Part shown: piece after piece, positions 18,552 through 27,727 of the stretch | Layout of the letters: each line of letters starts with the position of its first letter | Numbering within the stretch: position 1 is the first letter of the stretch | NCBI RefSeq assembly: GCF_027627575.1 | Contig: NZ_CP114065.1 | Location: forward strand, 1,426,001 to 1,490,000 | DNA: 64,000 bases | Reading direction: 5' to 3' | DNA from: Kribbella sp. CA-293567 | GTDB taxonomy: Bacteria; Actinomycetota; Actinomycetes; Propionibacteriales; Kribbellaceae | Translations under genes and position numbers: made by a program | The notes under the pieces: model-generated | Told to the model about the DNA's origin: nothing | Database searches by the model: none | The model's input: only the letters and a program-made list of their open reading frames with translations

Positions 18552-20905
18552 CGCAGCGTCCATCCTCGAACATCGTTGGCCAGGTCGACCAGGGCGATCC
18601 GTTCCTGCCGGTTGCGCGCATGCCCGGCGAGTTCACGGTAAGCCGCTTCCAGGCCGTCCCGCAGTTCCGGCTCGACCGCTTCCCGGCCGGCGATCTTCAG
18701 TCCGGGCTGTGGGCCCTTGCCGAGGACCTCGTCCAGGGCGGTCCGGAACACGTTCGCGGTCAGGTTCGCCCGGTCCAGCGGGTCGATCGTCACGCTCTCG
18801 AGATTGCTCATCGCTTCGGCCAGCGCGGGCAGCCCACGCCCCGATCCTGCCAGCAGACCGGCTCGCATCCGGCGAGCCCGGACGAACGACCCGCTGGTCG
18901 GCGGCACCAGGTCCAGGGCGTTGACGGCTCCGTCGAGGTCGCCGCGGGCCGAGCGGATCGCCGCCAGCCCGAACGCGGAGGGGGCGATGTAGTTGGCGTC
19001 GGTGCGGGCGCAGGTCAGGTAGAGACCCTCCGCCACGTCGTACTCGCCGCTGATCTCGCAGGAGACGGCCAGTGCGAGCTTCGGCGCCAGCTCGCCCGGC
19101 ACCTGGCCGTAGACGGCATTGAACGCCGACTGTGCGGCAGCGGCGTCGTTGCGGGCCAGTGCGACCAGTCCGGACATCCAGACCGCCCGCCACTCCCACG
19201 GGTCCGCCGCGAGCAGGTCGGTGACCGCGGTGTCGACCATTTCGTACCGCGAGGGCCCGATCTCCAGCGCCGTCTGGGCGATCTCCAGCAGGATCTGCGC
19301 GGAGGACTCGGGCGCGTCGACCAGCAACTCGAGCCGCTTCTCCGGGTCGGGCACGCTGACGGTCTTCAGCCAGCCGGCCATCTTGTCGCTGTCGTCGGTG
19401 GCCAGCGACGGCAGCCGCCGCCACGGTTCGGCCGCGTCGCCCAGCCCTGCGGCGAGGTCGCCGGGGCTGCCGAACAGGATCGACGACGTGGAGTGCTGGG
19501 CCGCCTTGACGCCCTGCCGGTCGGCGACCACCTCCCGCAGTACGCCGAGCAGCTGGACCCGGAACTCGTCGGCCGACACGAAGCGGTCAGCGGGGTCGGG
19601 CGCGCAGGCCTTCACCAGCAGCCGGTAGACCGAGTCGTACTGCTGGAACAGCGGCACCTCGGACACCGGCGGCAGCGAGCCGACGTACCGCGACTGGTAG
19701 CCGCGGAACTCGAACGCGAGCACGCAGAGCGTCCGGCCGAGGGTGTAGATGTCCGAGGCGATCGACGGGCCGACCTCGGCCACCTCCGGTGCCTGGAAGC
19801 CGACCGTGCCGTAGATGGCCGAGTCCATGTCGTCGATCCGCCGGACCCCGCCCAGGTCGATCAGCTTGACCGCGTCGCCGACCTGGATGATGTTGTCCGG
19901 CTTGAAGTCGCAGTAGACCAGGCCCAGGTCGTGCAGGTAGGAGAAGGCCGGCATGATCTCGAGCAGGTAGGCGATCGCCTGGTCGACCGGCAGCGCGTCG
20001 TACTGGTTGTTGTTGGCCTGCATCCGGGACTTGAGCAGCGTCTTCAGCGAGGTGCCGCCGACGTACTCCATCACGATGTAGCCGGCACCGTCGTGGGTGA
20101 CGAAGTTGTAGATCTCGACGATCAGCGGGTGCTCGACCCGGGCCAGGAACTGCTGCTCGGCGATCGCGGCCGCGACGGCGTCGGGGTCCTCGGAGTTCAG
20201 CAGACCCTTCAGCACCACCCAGCGGTTGGACACGTTCTGGTCCTGGGCCATGTAGATCCAGCCGAAGCCGCCGTGGGCCAGGCAGCCGCGCACCAGGTAC
20301 TGGCCGCCGACGAGGTCGCCGTCCTTCAGCTTGGGCGAGAACGAGAACGGGTTGCGGCACTTCGGGCAGAAGCCGTCGGTCCGGCCGGGCTGGTCGCCCC
20401 GCGAGCGGCCGACCGGGTTGCCGCAGCTAGGACAGTTGCGGCGCTCCTCGGGGACCATCGGGTTGGCCAGGATCGCCTTGCTGGCGTCGATCGCGGGGAT
20501 CGGCGGTACGTGGGTCAGACCGGCGCCCAGCCTTGCCCCGCGCAGGCGGGTGGACGAAGTACCGAGGCGGCGGGTCAGCTTGGAGCCGGCCGCGGTGGCG
20601 CGGGCCGAGCCGAGTGGCGTCGACGCCAGCCGGTTGGAGGCACGGGAGACGGTAGAGGCGGTACTGATCGGGTCTGGCGCAGAGGCGGTGACTGATCCAC
20701 CGCCACTGCCGGGGGTGCCACAGACATCGCAGTAGCCATCTACAACAGTCCCTGAACAGCCAGGCTGACTGCAGCGGCCCAGTTGTGTGGTTGCACTGGC
20801 AGTAGGAGCTACGGCGGCGGCAGCGGCAGGAGAGCCGCACACATCGCAGTAGCCGTCCAGGATCGAGCCGGTACAACCCGGCTGCGTGCAGGCGTTGGTC
20901 GTCAT
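18548..20905 (-). CDS. pknG: PknG-type Ser/Thr protein kinase
   Basis: This 785-residue protein has the PknG layout. Two short ribbons (GYCDVCG twice, residues 1-70), a rubredoxin-like CPSCG...FCPKC element near 165-190, a kinase domain to about 460 and a TPR-rich C-terminal half. The kinase has the glycine loop AHGGFGWIY, lysine in VVLKG, catalytic loop YCDFKPDNI and DLG metal motif. In mycobacteria PknG phosphorylates the FHA protein GarA in response to amino acids sensed by GlnH/GlnX. The same partners are in this operon, supporting orthology. The extra N-terminal ribbons resemble those of the neighbouring phosphatase and FHA protein. Confidence 0.93.
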   Translation of the reverse strand: MTTNACTQPGCTGSILDGYCDVCGSPAAAAAVAPTASATTQLGRCSQPGCSGTVVDGYCDVCGTPGSGGGSVTASAPDPISTASTVSRASNRLASTPLGSARATAAGSKLTRRLGTSSTRLRGARLGAGLTHVPPIPAIDASKAILANPMVPEERRNCPSCGNPVGRSRGDQPGRTDGFCPKCRNPFSFSPKLKDGDLVGGQYLVRGCLAHGGFGWIYMAQDQNVSNRWVVLKGLLNSEDPDAVAAAIAEQQFLARVEHPLIVEIYNFVTHDGAGYIVMEYVGGTSLKTLLKSRMQANNNQYDALPVDQAIAYLLEIMPAFSYLHDLGLVYCDFKPDNIIQVGDAVKLIDLGGVRRIDDMDSAIYGTVGFQAPEVAEVGPSIASDIYTLGRTLCVLAFEFRGYQSRYVGSLPPVSEVPLFQQYDSVYRLLVKACAPDPADRFVSADEFRVQLLGVLREVVADRQGVKAAQHSTSSILFGSPGDLAAGLGDAAEPWRRLPSLATDDSDKMAGWLKTVSVPDPEKRLELLVDAPESSAQILLEIAQTALEIGPSRYEMVDTAVTDLLAADPWEWRAVWMSGLVALARNDAAAAQSAFNAVYGQVPGELAPKLALAVSCEISGEYDVAEGLYLTCARTDANYIAPSAFGLAAIRSARGDLDGAVNALDLVPPTSGSFVRARRMRAGLLAGSGRGLPALAEAMSNLESVTIDPLDRANLTANVFRTALDEVLGKGPQPGLKIAGREAVEPELRDGLEAAYRELAGHARNRQERIALVDLANDVRGWTLR

Positions 20906-22026
20906 GTCGTCACTCCCAGATACGTCTGGTACGCCGCCACGAGCGCGCCGAGCCGAACCAGGTCCACCGGTTCCGCGTCGAGCACCTCCCGGCCGCGTCG
21001 ATAGAGCTCTGCCAGGTCATCGGTGGTTCCAGTGGTCCGGGGGACGCTGCCGGCTTTCACCTGGTACGCGTCCAGCCGCCCGGCCAACTCGTCCTTGCGC
21101 TCCAGCGCGGAACCGTACGCCGTCTGCGCCTGACCCAGCGCACGCCGTACGGCGTCCAGGCGGGTCAGGTATTTCTCCAGCTCGGCCGGGGTGTTCGGAA
21201 CCGGGCCCAGCGCGGTGACATCGGGTACGGCGAGTCGCGGCGCGGGCGACACGGTGGCGACGCACCGGTCCGCGAGCGCCCGAACAGCCTGCCCCTGCGC
21301 CTCGAGCTCGGTCCGTACGGCGCGGGCGCGGGCCACGTCGGCCGCCCGCTCCCGCCGGGTCGCGGCGCCGACGATCAGGTCGCGTTCGTTGTGCGCGGCA
21401 TCGATCTCCAGTGGGCCGATCAGCCCGCCGATGTCGGCGCCGCGCTTGGCCCGCTCGGTCAGGTCGGTGACCCGGCGGTCGAGATCGTGGTGCTTCGCGA
21501 TCGCCGCGTTGCGGGTCGCGGCCGGCTCGATCGCGACCAGGTCCTTGATCCGCTCGACCTGCGCCCGCAACTGACGCAGCCGCGCGGCCAGGTCGGCGTC
21601 GCCCGGCTCGAGCGCGAGTCTGGCCCGCAGCGTCGAGGCCAGCGCGTCCGACAAAGTGCATGCCTCAGGCAACGAAACGGCGAGCGAGCCGGCCGCGTCG
21701 CCGGTGTCCAGCCCACCCCAGATCAGGGTGGAGATCCGCTCGGTCTCGGTCGGCCCGACCCGGCCGGAGTCCCAGGTGACCAGGATCAGCTCGTACCGGT
21801 CCGAGACCGCCTTCCAGACCGCCATCGCCAGCACGACGTCGCCACTGAGGTCGTCGGCCTCGGCCGACCGCAGGGCGGCCTGGTCGAGCTCGTCCAGTTC
21901 CGCCCGGCGCCGGTCACGCCAGCTGCCGAGCTCGGACAGGAACGCCAGCAGATCCTGGGCCGGGATGCTGCTGCCGATCCGTCCCGGCGGCTGCGGCGCG
22001 GTGGCCGTGGGGGTGCCTACTGTCAT
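20902..22026 (-). CDS. Coiled-coil protein of unknown function in the pknG operon
   Basis: 374 residues from the ATG at 22026, which overlaps the glnH stop by ATGA; a longer frame begins at 22092 but would overlap glnH by 70 bases. It is almost entirely helical and charged, with heptad-rich stretches around residues 30-60, 140-200 and 290-330, and no membrane segment or signal. I recognise no catalytic motif. Translational coupling to both glnH and pknG suggests a structural or adaptor part of the same pathway. Confidence 0.75.
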   Translation of the reverse strand: MTVGTPTATAPQPPGRIGSSIPAQDLLAFLSELGSWRDRRRAELDELDQAALRSAEADDLSGDVVLAMAVWKAVSDRYELILVTWDSGRVGPTETERISTLIWGGLDTGDAAGSLAVSLPEACTLSDALASTLRARLALEPGDADLAARLRQLRAQVERIKDLVAIEPAATRNAAIAKHHDLDRRVTDLTERAKRGADIGGLIGPLEIDAAHNERDLIVGAATRRERAADVARARAVRTELEAQGQAVRALADRCVATVSPAPRLAVPDVTALGPVPNTPAELEKYLTRLDAVRRALGQAQTAYGSALERKDELAGRLDAYQVKAGSVPRTTGTTDDLAELYRRGREVLDAEPVDLVRLGALVAAYQTYLGVTT

Positions 22027-23009
22027 TCTTCGACTCTGCCGTAGACCGGCACCGGCGGCACCCCGGGAACCTTGAGATTCGGCAGCAGCCACTTGTCGTA
22101 CGACGCCTTCCAGCGGCCGTCGGCCTTCATCTGCGCGAGCACACCATTGACGAACCGGACGAAGTCGACCTGGTCCTTGTTGATGCCCAGACCGTACGGC
22201 TCGTCGCTGATCTTGAGGGCCTTCGTGACCCGCGCGTACGGGTCCTGGGCCGCGTCACCGGCCAGCACGGTGTCGTCGCCGGAGATGCCGACCACCTTGC
22301 CCTGCTGGAACAGCACCAGACAGCCGGTGTCGGTGTCGGCGGTGACCGGGATGATCTCGGGATTGGCCTTCACCATGTTGTCGTAGCTGGTCGAGCCGGC
22401 CGGGGTGCAGACCTTCTGGCCGCTCAGCTCGGCCAGCGACTCCGCCTTCATGTCGTTGCGGACCAGCAGCTTCTGGCCGGAGCGGTAGTACTCCGCGGAG
22501 AAGGCGATCTCCTTCCAGCGGGCACAGTTGATCGTCATGTTGCGCGCGACGATGTCGACGGCCCCCGGCTGCCGCCGCGCGGCCAGCACCGGCAGCCGTT
22601 GCGGGCTGGAGATGACCCGCAGCTCGACCTTGGTCTCGTCGCCGAAGATCGCTTTGGCGACGGCCTTGATCATGTCGATGTCGAAGCCCTCGATCTCACC
22701 CGTCAGCGGGTTGCGGGAGCCGAGGTTGAGGCTGTCGGCCGAGACTCCGGCGACCAGCCGGCCGTGGGACTTGATCTTGGCCATCGTGGATTCGGCCGGC
22801 ATCGTTCCGCCCGGCACCGGCAGCCCGGCCGGGTCCGGGGCGTAGGACTGCAAGGGGTTGTCGCAGTCCTGCACGGGCGGGGTGCCTGGCTTCGCCGGCG
22901 CAGGCGTCGGCTTCACGGGCACCGGAGTGGCGTCGTACGAGCCGGAGCCGCACGCGGTGGCCGCGAACAGTAGAGCGAGCGAACCGGCGATCAGACGGGT
23001 CTTGTTCAT
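22023..23009 (-). CDS. glnH: GlnH-type amino-acid-binding lipoprotein
   Basis: The 328-residue protein has a lipoprotein signal with lipobox cysteine at about residue 20 (FAATAC), a Pro-rich linker and a family 3 solute-binding domain: GRLVAGVSADSLNLG, GFDIDMIKAVAKAIFG, and DDTVLAG with a C-terminal Q-MKADGRW element. There is no amino-acid permease nearby; instead glnX follows by ATGA overlap. In mycobacteria GlnH binds aspartate/glutamate outside the membrane and signals through GlnX to PknG. Confidence 0.92.
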   Translation of the reverse strand: MNKTRLIAGSLALLFAATACGSGSYDATPVPVKPTPAPAKPGTPPVQDCDNPLQSYAPDPAGLPVPGGTMPAESTMAKIKSHGRLVAGVSADSLNLGSRNPLTGEIEGFDIDMIKAVAKAIFGDETKVELRVISSPQRLPVLAARRQPGAVDIVARNMTINCARWKEIAFSAEYYRSGQKLLVRNDMKAESLAELSGQKVCTPAGSTSYDNMVKANPEIIPVTADTDTGCLVLFQQGKVVGISGDDTVLAGDAAQDPYARVTKALKISDEPYGLGINKDQVDFVRFVNGVLAQMKADGRWKASYDKWLLPNLKVPGVPPVPVYGRVEE

Positions 23010-24334
23010 CGGTACTCCTCCAGTCGCTGGGAGAAGCCCCAGGCGGCGAGCAGGGCGGTGACGATCCCGATCGGCAGGCCGAGCCAGCCGAGTACGCCGA
23101 GCGAGCCGCCGGCGGCGTCCAGTTCGGACTGGGTCGCGTCGCTGAGGTTGGCGAGCCGGTCGGCGGAGGACTTGTCGAAGGCGGCGAAGGCCGCGTTGGA
23201 GGTCGACCGGCCGGTGCCGATCGCCAGGTCGACCGCGCCGTCCCAGTTGCCCTTGTCGTCGAGCCCGCGGATCTTCTCGTGCGCGGCCTTGTAGGCCTTC
23301 CACTGCCGCTCCACCGCAGGGCTGGTGGAACCGCCGCGGAGCAGTTGCTCGTCGACGGTGGCCGCGGACTTCTTCCAGGCCTCCTCGAACGCCGTCCCCG
23401 AACCGCGGGCAATCAGCGTCAGGCTCTCGTTCGACTTCGCGTCGTACGCCGCGATCCGGGCCTGCGACAGCGCGAGGGTGTCGGCGTAGGAGATGTCGCG
23501 GGTCTCCTTGGCCGAGTTCGAGGCGCCGGCGAGCGAGCCGCCCCCGATGACCAGAGTGAGCAGGACGACGACCGCGGCGGCCGCGATGGGGACGTTCAGA
23601 TAGCGGTGGGTGCGCTGCGCCAGCCACCACAGCGACGCGACGAGCGCGGCCAGCGCGAGCAGGCTGCCCGCGACCAGCCAGATTCCGCCTCGGTCGATCC
23701 CGTCGAACTCGCTGTCGACGCGGGCCTGGTTGGCCTTGACCAGTTCGCTCAGCACCGGCAGCGAGTCCTGCTGCAGGGTCGCGCTGGCGTCCTTCAGGTA
23801 CTGCGAACCGAGCGGCAGACCCTGGCGGTTGTTCGCCCGGGCCTGCTCGATCAGGCCCTGGTAGGTGAGCAGCGTGACGTTGAGCGCGCCGAGCGCCTGC
23901 TGGTCGGCGGGCTGCGCGGTGGCGGCCTCGGCGATCAGCTTGGCGGCGGTGTTCAGCGAGTCGGTGAAGTGCTGACGCTGGGCCGGCGGCTCCAGACCGC
24001 CGACCAGGAAGGCGTTGGTGGCGTCGGCGTTCGCGCTGACCAGGTTGGTGTGGATCGCCTGGATCCGGACCAGCTGGGCGGTGTTGGCCTCGGCGCGGCT
24101 CAGGGCGCCGTCGGACTGGTTGAAGCCCTGGGCGGCGGTGAGTCCGAAGACCACGCTGACCACGGCGGCGATGATGAGCAGCGCGCGCATCCGGCCCGGC
24201 GTACCGTCGAACCAGGTGGCGACCCGGCCCAGTGGCTGTCGTGCGACCGGCGACTGCGGTCGCGGACCCGGCGCCGCGGCCTGCGGAACCACCGGCGCTC
24301 TGGTCGCGGGGGGCGCACTGGCTGTCTGTGTCAC
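23006..24334 (-). CDS. glnX: GlnX-type four-helix membrane sensor
   Basis: 442 residues with a Pro/Ala-rich cytoplasmic N-terminus and four predicted membrane helices, near residues 50-70, 220-240, 250-270 and 415-435. Two large extracellular helical segments lie between helices 1-2 and 3-4. This matches GlnX, the transmembrane link between GlnH and PknG. No HAMP or kinase domain is present. It is coupled to the AAA ATPase upstream and glnH downstream by four-base overlaps. Confidence 0.87.
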   Translation of the reverse strand: MTQTASAPPATRAPVVPQAAAPGPRPQSPVARQPLGRVATWFDGTPGRMRALLIIAAVVSVVFGLTAAQGFNQSDGALSRAEANTAQLVRIQAIHTNLVSANADATNAFLVGGLEPPAQRQHFTDSLNTAAKLIAEAATAQPADQQALGALNVTLLTYQGLIEQARANNRQGLPLGSQYLKDASATLQQDSLPVLSELVKANQARVDSEFDGIDRGGIWLVAGSLLALAALVASLWWLAQRTHRYLNVPIAAAAVVVLLTLVIGGGSLAGASNSAKETRDISYADTLALSQARIAAYDAKSNESLTLIARGSGTAFEEAWKKSAATVDEQLLRGGSTSPAVERQWKAYKAAHEKIRGLDDKGNWDGAVDLAIGTGRSTSNAAFAAFDKSSADRLANLSDATQSELDAAGGSLGVLGWLGLPIGIVTALLAAWGFSQRLEEYR

Positions 24335-25800
24335 GCCGTCTCTCCTTGCTCGGGCCCAAGCTCAGGTGCGGAGTCTTCGGTGGCCTTCTCGATCGTCACT
24401 TCTGCCGTACTGCGTTCGCCTTCGGGGTGCAGCTCCTCGTCGGTCAGGTCCGCGGCGAGGATCTGACGCAACTGCTCGGTGGTCGGTGCCGTCACGTCGC
24501 GCAGCCGCCAGGCGTGCCGGCCGATCGCGGCCTCCAGCATGTTGCGCGCGAACCGGCCGTTGCCGAACGAGCGGTCCCGCCGGGTCGAGGCGAGCACGAC
24601 CTCGAACTGGTCCAGTGCCTCGGGCGTCAGCTCGTAGTCGGCGCCCTTCGCCAGGCCGGTCAGGATGTCGGTCAGCTCTTCGTCGGTGTAGTCCTCGAAG
24701 CCGATCGTGGTCCGGAACCGGCTGGCCAGCCCGGGGTTCGCGGCGATGAAGTCCTCCATCGGCTCCGGATAGCCGGCCACGATGACGACCAGGTCGTCGC
24801 GCCGGTCCTCCATCTCCTTGACCAGGGTGTCGACGGCCTCGCGCCCGTACTGGTCGGCGCCCAGCTCACCGGCGGTGAGGCTGTACGCCTCGTCGATGAA
24901 CAGCACGCCACCGGCCGCGGACGCGACCACTTCAGCGGTCTTGGTGGCGGTCTGGCCGAGATAGCCGGCGACGAGCTCGGAGCGATCCACCTCGATCAGC
25001 TGTCCCTTGGAGAGCAGGCCGAGTGCCTTGTAGATGCCGCTGACCAACCGGGCCACGGTGGTCTTGCCGGTGCCGGGGTTGCCGGTGAAGACCAGGTGCC
25101 GGGTGATGGTCGGACTCTTCAGACCGGCCTCGGCACGTAGCTTCTCGACCCGCAGTACGGCGACCTGGCGGTGTACCTCCCGCTTGACCTTCTCCAGGCC
25201 GGTCAGGTCGTCCAGCTCCGCCAGCAGTTCCTCGACGCTCCGCTCAGGCACTGCCTCAACGGCGGCTTGCTGCGCTGCGCTTTCTACTGCGCCTGCGACG
25301 CTGCTTGTCCCTGCGCCAGTGGAGCTACCGGCGGTGCCCGCATGGCCGGGGGTGAGCGCATTGGCCGGGCTCGGCGGGCCGCCGGCCTCCAGGCGTCTCG
25401 CGCCTGCTGCCTGCAGTTGGGCGGCCGCTGCGACCGACGCGTTGCCGATGACTCGCATGGTCGGCTCGCCGAGGGTGCAGGCGGCTGAGGCGACCTCGGC
25501 CAGCGCTTCGGCGTACGGGACCTTCTCTGCGGAGCCCCGCGCCACCAGGTCGGTCAGTACTGCGGTCGGAGCGCCTCGCCAGCGACGCCCGCGTACTGCG
25601 GAGTCGAAGAAGTCCTGCGTTCCTGCACCCGGTGTCACCGACGCCCAGTCGGCCGGAGCGCCCGGCGCCGACTCAGCCAGCGCAGCGGCCAGCGACAGCG
25701 CCTCGGCCCGCGCGACGTCCTCTGCGACGCCCGCCCGTGTAGCGACCGTCAGCAGAGCCGACAGTGCGTCCTGCAGCGAAGTACCCCCCGCGCTGCTCAT
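24331..25800 (-). CDS. CbbX/CfxQ-type AAA+ ATPase
   Basis: 489 residues from the ATG at 25800 (ATGA overlap with the preceding gene). The first 200 residues are Ala-rich helices without clear similarity. The C-terminal AAA+ module has LDDLTGLEKVKREV, Walker A TGNPGTGKTT, Walker B VLFIDEAY, and the ELVAGYLGQTA pore-loop region typical of the CbbX/CfxQ/SpoVK group. These remodel protein complexes with ATP. In this operon it may act on the VWA or kinase assembly; that role is inferred from position only. Confidence 0.88.
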   Translation of the reverse strand: MSSAGGTSLQDALSALLTVATRAGVAEDVARAEALSLAAALAESAPGAPADWASVTPGAGTQDFFDSAVRGRRWRGAPTAVLTDLVARGSAEKVPYAEALAEVASAACTLGEPTMRVIGNASVAAAAQLQAAGARRLEAGGPPSPANALTPGHAGTAGSSTGAGTSSVAGAVESAAQQAAVEAVPERSVEELLAELDDLTGLEKVKREVHRQVAVLRVEKLRAEAGLKSPTITRHLVFTGNPGTGKTTVARLVSGIYKALGLLSKGQLIEVDRSELVAGYLGQTATKTAEVVASAAGGVLFIDEAYSLTAGELGADQYGREAVDTLVKEMEDRRDDLVVIVAGYPEPMEDFIAANPGLASRFRTTIGFEDYTDEELTDILTGLAKGADYELTPEALDQFEVVLASTRRDRSFGNGRFARNMLEAAIGRHAWRLRDVTAPTTEQLRQILAADLTDEELHPEGERSTAEVTIEKATEDSAPELGPEQGETA

Positions 25801-26375
25801 GCGTCTCCTCGTCCAGCTGGTGGTTGTAACGGACCGGACCCGGTGTCGGGTGGCGGCGTCGAATGGGTCGGGCCCAGGGCGAGACTGCCACCGGTCGACC
25901 CGGTGCCGAACTTCTCCTGCAGGAACCTGCCGTGCGCGATGAGGGCCTCGGCGTCGTGCCGGTTCACCGCGTCGAACACCTTGTCCATCGTCGACCCCAG
26001 CAGGTCCAGCTGGTCGATCAGGATCATCAGCGAGGTCTTGCCGCGGTCCACCGGCCGGCTGTCGGCCCACTGCCGGGGGAGTCGCAAATACCCGCCGATG
26101 GCCTCCGGCAGGTAGTCGGTCGCGGTCGCCATCACGGAGTACGCGTGGGCGCTGCCACCCAGGTTGCCGAGCCGGGGGACGGTCTCGCGGACGATCCGGA
26201 CCACTCTGTTGACCCGCGACGCCACCACGGCCGGTACGGCGCCGTCGGCGACCAGCTGCTCGACCCTGACCAGGGCCTGCAGCAGGTCGTCGTTGGTGGG
26301 CGCGCGGGGGATCGGGGCAGGCTCGGGCTCCGCCTTGCGACCGGTCAGTCGCGCGAAGAAGTCACCCAGCGCCAT
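25797..26375 (-). CDS. Helical protein, possibly XpaC-like, beside TelA
   Basis: 192 residues, helical, with no membrane segment. The section DYLPEAIGGYLRLPRQW resembles the conserved Y-L-P-x-x-x-x-L-x-x-Y stretch of XpaC/5-bromo-4-chloroindolyl phosphate hydrolysis proteins, which are commonly encoded next to telA. The match is short, so the family is tentative. The Gly/Pro-rich tail after residue 160 is disordered. It lies 71 bp after telA and overlaps the AAA gene by ATGA. Confidence 0.6.
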   Translation of the reverse strand: MALGDFFARLTGRKAEPEPAPIPRAPTNDDLLQALVRVEQLVADGAVPAVVASRVNRVVRIVRETVPRLGNLGGSAHAYSVMATATDYLPEAIGGYLRLPRQWADSRPVDRGKTSLMILIDQLDLLGSTMDKVFDAVNRHDAEALIAHGRFLQEKFGTGSTGGSLALGPTHSTPPPDTGSGPLQPPAGRGDA

Positions 26376-26446
26376 GCAATGCCCGCTCCCCGGTCGAAGG
26401 TGTCAGTTGAAGGGTCAGTTCGAGGGGTCGGCTCGAAGGTCTCAGC

Positions 26447-27727
26447 TCAGCGGCCGAGGTCGAGCGTGCCGCTGACGACCCGCTGGTCCTGCTTGGCGAC
26501 CCGGTCCAGGTAGCTGCGGGACTTGGTCACCTCGCCCTCCAGCGTGCCGATGGTGGCGGCCATGTTGTCCAGCGCCTCCACCTTGAAGGTGTCGATCGCG
26601 TCCATCGTGGCGTAGATGTTCGCGAACGCCGCCTGCAGCTGCGGCAGCCCGATGGTGGCCGAGGCCGCCTGCTGCTGGATCGCGACCGAGTTGTCCCGCA
26701 GCATCTGCGAGGTGCGCTCGATCATCCCGCTGGTGGTCGTGTTCAGCGCGGTGATCTGGTCCAGCACGAGCTTCTGGTTGCCCAGTGCCTGCGCCACGAT
26801 GACCGCGGTCCGCAGCGCCGAAACCGTGGTGGTCGAGGCCCGGTCGACGCCCTTGATCAGCTCGATGTTGTTCTTGATCACGATGTCGATGGCCAGGTAG
26901 TTCTGGATCGACACGGCCAGCTGGACCAGCAGGTCCTGGTGCTTCTGCCGGACGTAGAACAGCACGTCCTCGCGCAGCGCCCGGGCCTTGTCGGGGTCCG
27001 ACAGCTCGAGCTCGGCGATCGTCGCCGACAGCCGGGCGTCCAGCCGCTCGGCGACGTACACGTACTGGTTCAGGCGGCCCATCGCGTCCCAGAGCTGCTG
27101 CTTCTCCAGGTTCAGCGCGGCGTTGTCCTTGGCGAGCTCGTCCTGGCCGTTGCGCAACGAGTGCAGGATGCCCTCGAGGTGGCTCTGCGCGCTCTGGTAC
27201 TTGCGGAAGTAGTCCTCGATCTTGTCCCCGAACGGGATCATCCCGAGCAGCTTCTTCGGCCCGGTGGCTTCCTTCGGGTCCAGGTTCTCGACCGTACGGC
27301 GAAGTTCGAGCAGCGTCTTGCCGACCGTCGAGCCCTCGGCCAGGCCACCGCTGGTCAGCGCCTTGACCGGCGACTGCAGCAGCCGGTTCGAGCTCTCCGC
27401 GGCGTGCCGGATGTCGACGTCACCCATGCTGCGGACGTCACCGGCCTTCTGGCTGAACTCCGGCGAGCGCGGCGCGGCGGTCATCAGCGAGGTCAGGAAG
27501 GAGTCGACCTTCGAGTCCAGGCCGGGCAGCGCGGCCGGATCCACCGCGGGCGCGAGACTCGGCGCGGCGGTCGCGGCCACCGGCTCGGTCGGCGCGGGCG
27601 CCGTCAGGATCAGGCCGGGCGCGGTCGCCGTCGGCGGCTGCAGCGGTGACTGCGCAGGCGCGGCCGCCGCGGCAGCACCCCCCGCGGCGCCCCCTGGAGT
27701 GCCCTGGGTGTTGTCAGCTTCGGTCAT
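26447..27727 (-). CDS. TelA-family (toxic anion resistance) protein
   Basis: 426 residues. After an Ala/Pro-rich N-terminus the protein is a long helical TelA domain: SVGKTLLELR-type segment, IPFGDKIEDYFRKY, LEKQQLWDAM, and the conserved VRQKHQDLLVQLAVSIQNY (part quoted). TelA proteins are linked to tellurite and other stress resistance but have no known enzymatic activity. It is the first gene of the operon, with GGAGGGGA 5 nt upstream of the ATG. Confidence 0.92.
   Translation of the reverse strand: MTEADNTQGTPGGAAGGAAAAAAPAQSPLQPPTATAPGLILTAPAPTEPVAATAAPSLAPAVDPAALPGLDSKVDSFLTSLMTAAPRSPEFSQKAGDVRSMGDVDIRHAAESSNRLLQSPVKALTSGGLAEGSTVGKTLLELRRTVENLDPKEATGPKKLLGMIPFGDKIEDYFRKYQSAQSHLEGILHSLRNGQDELAKDNAALNLEKQQLWDAMGRLNQYVYVAERLDARLSATIAELELSDPDKARALREDVLFYVRQKHQDLLVQLAVSIQNYLAIDIVIKNNIELIKGVDRASTTTVSALRTAVIVAQALGNQKLVLDQITALNTTTSGMIERTSQMLRDNSVAIQQQAASATIGLPQLQAAFANIYATMDAIDTFKVEALDNMAATIGTLEGEVTKSRSYLDRVAKQDQRVVSGTLDLGR

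Noticed and set aside
18467..20695. 742-codon plus-strand frame opposite pknG
   Set aside because: Asp/Arg/Gly-rich low-complexity sequence with no start signals; pknG on the other strand has all kinase motifs.
22027..24359. Fusion of GlnX region and GlnH in one long frame
   Set aside because: The GlnX part of that frame is out of phase and Arg-rich; GlnH starts at 23009 with a lipoprotein signal and GlnX has its own frame with membrane helices.
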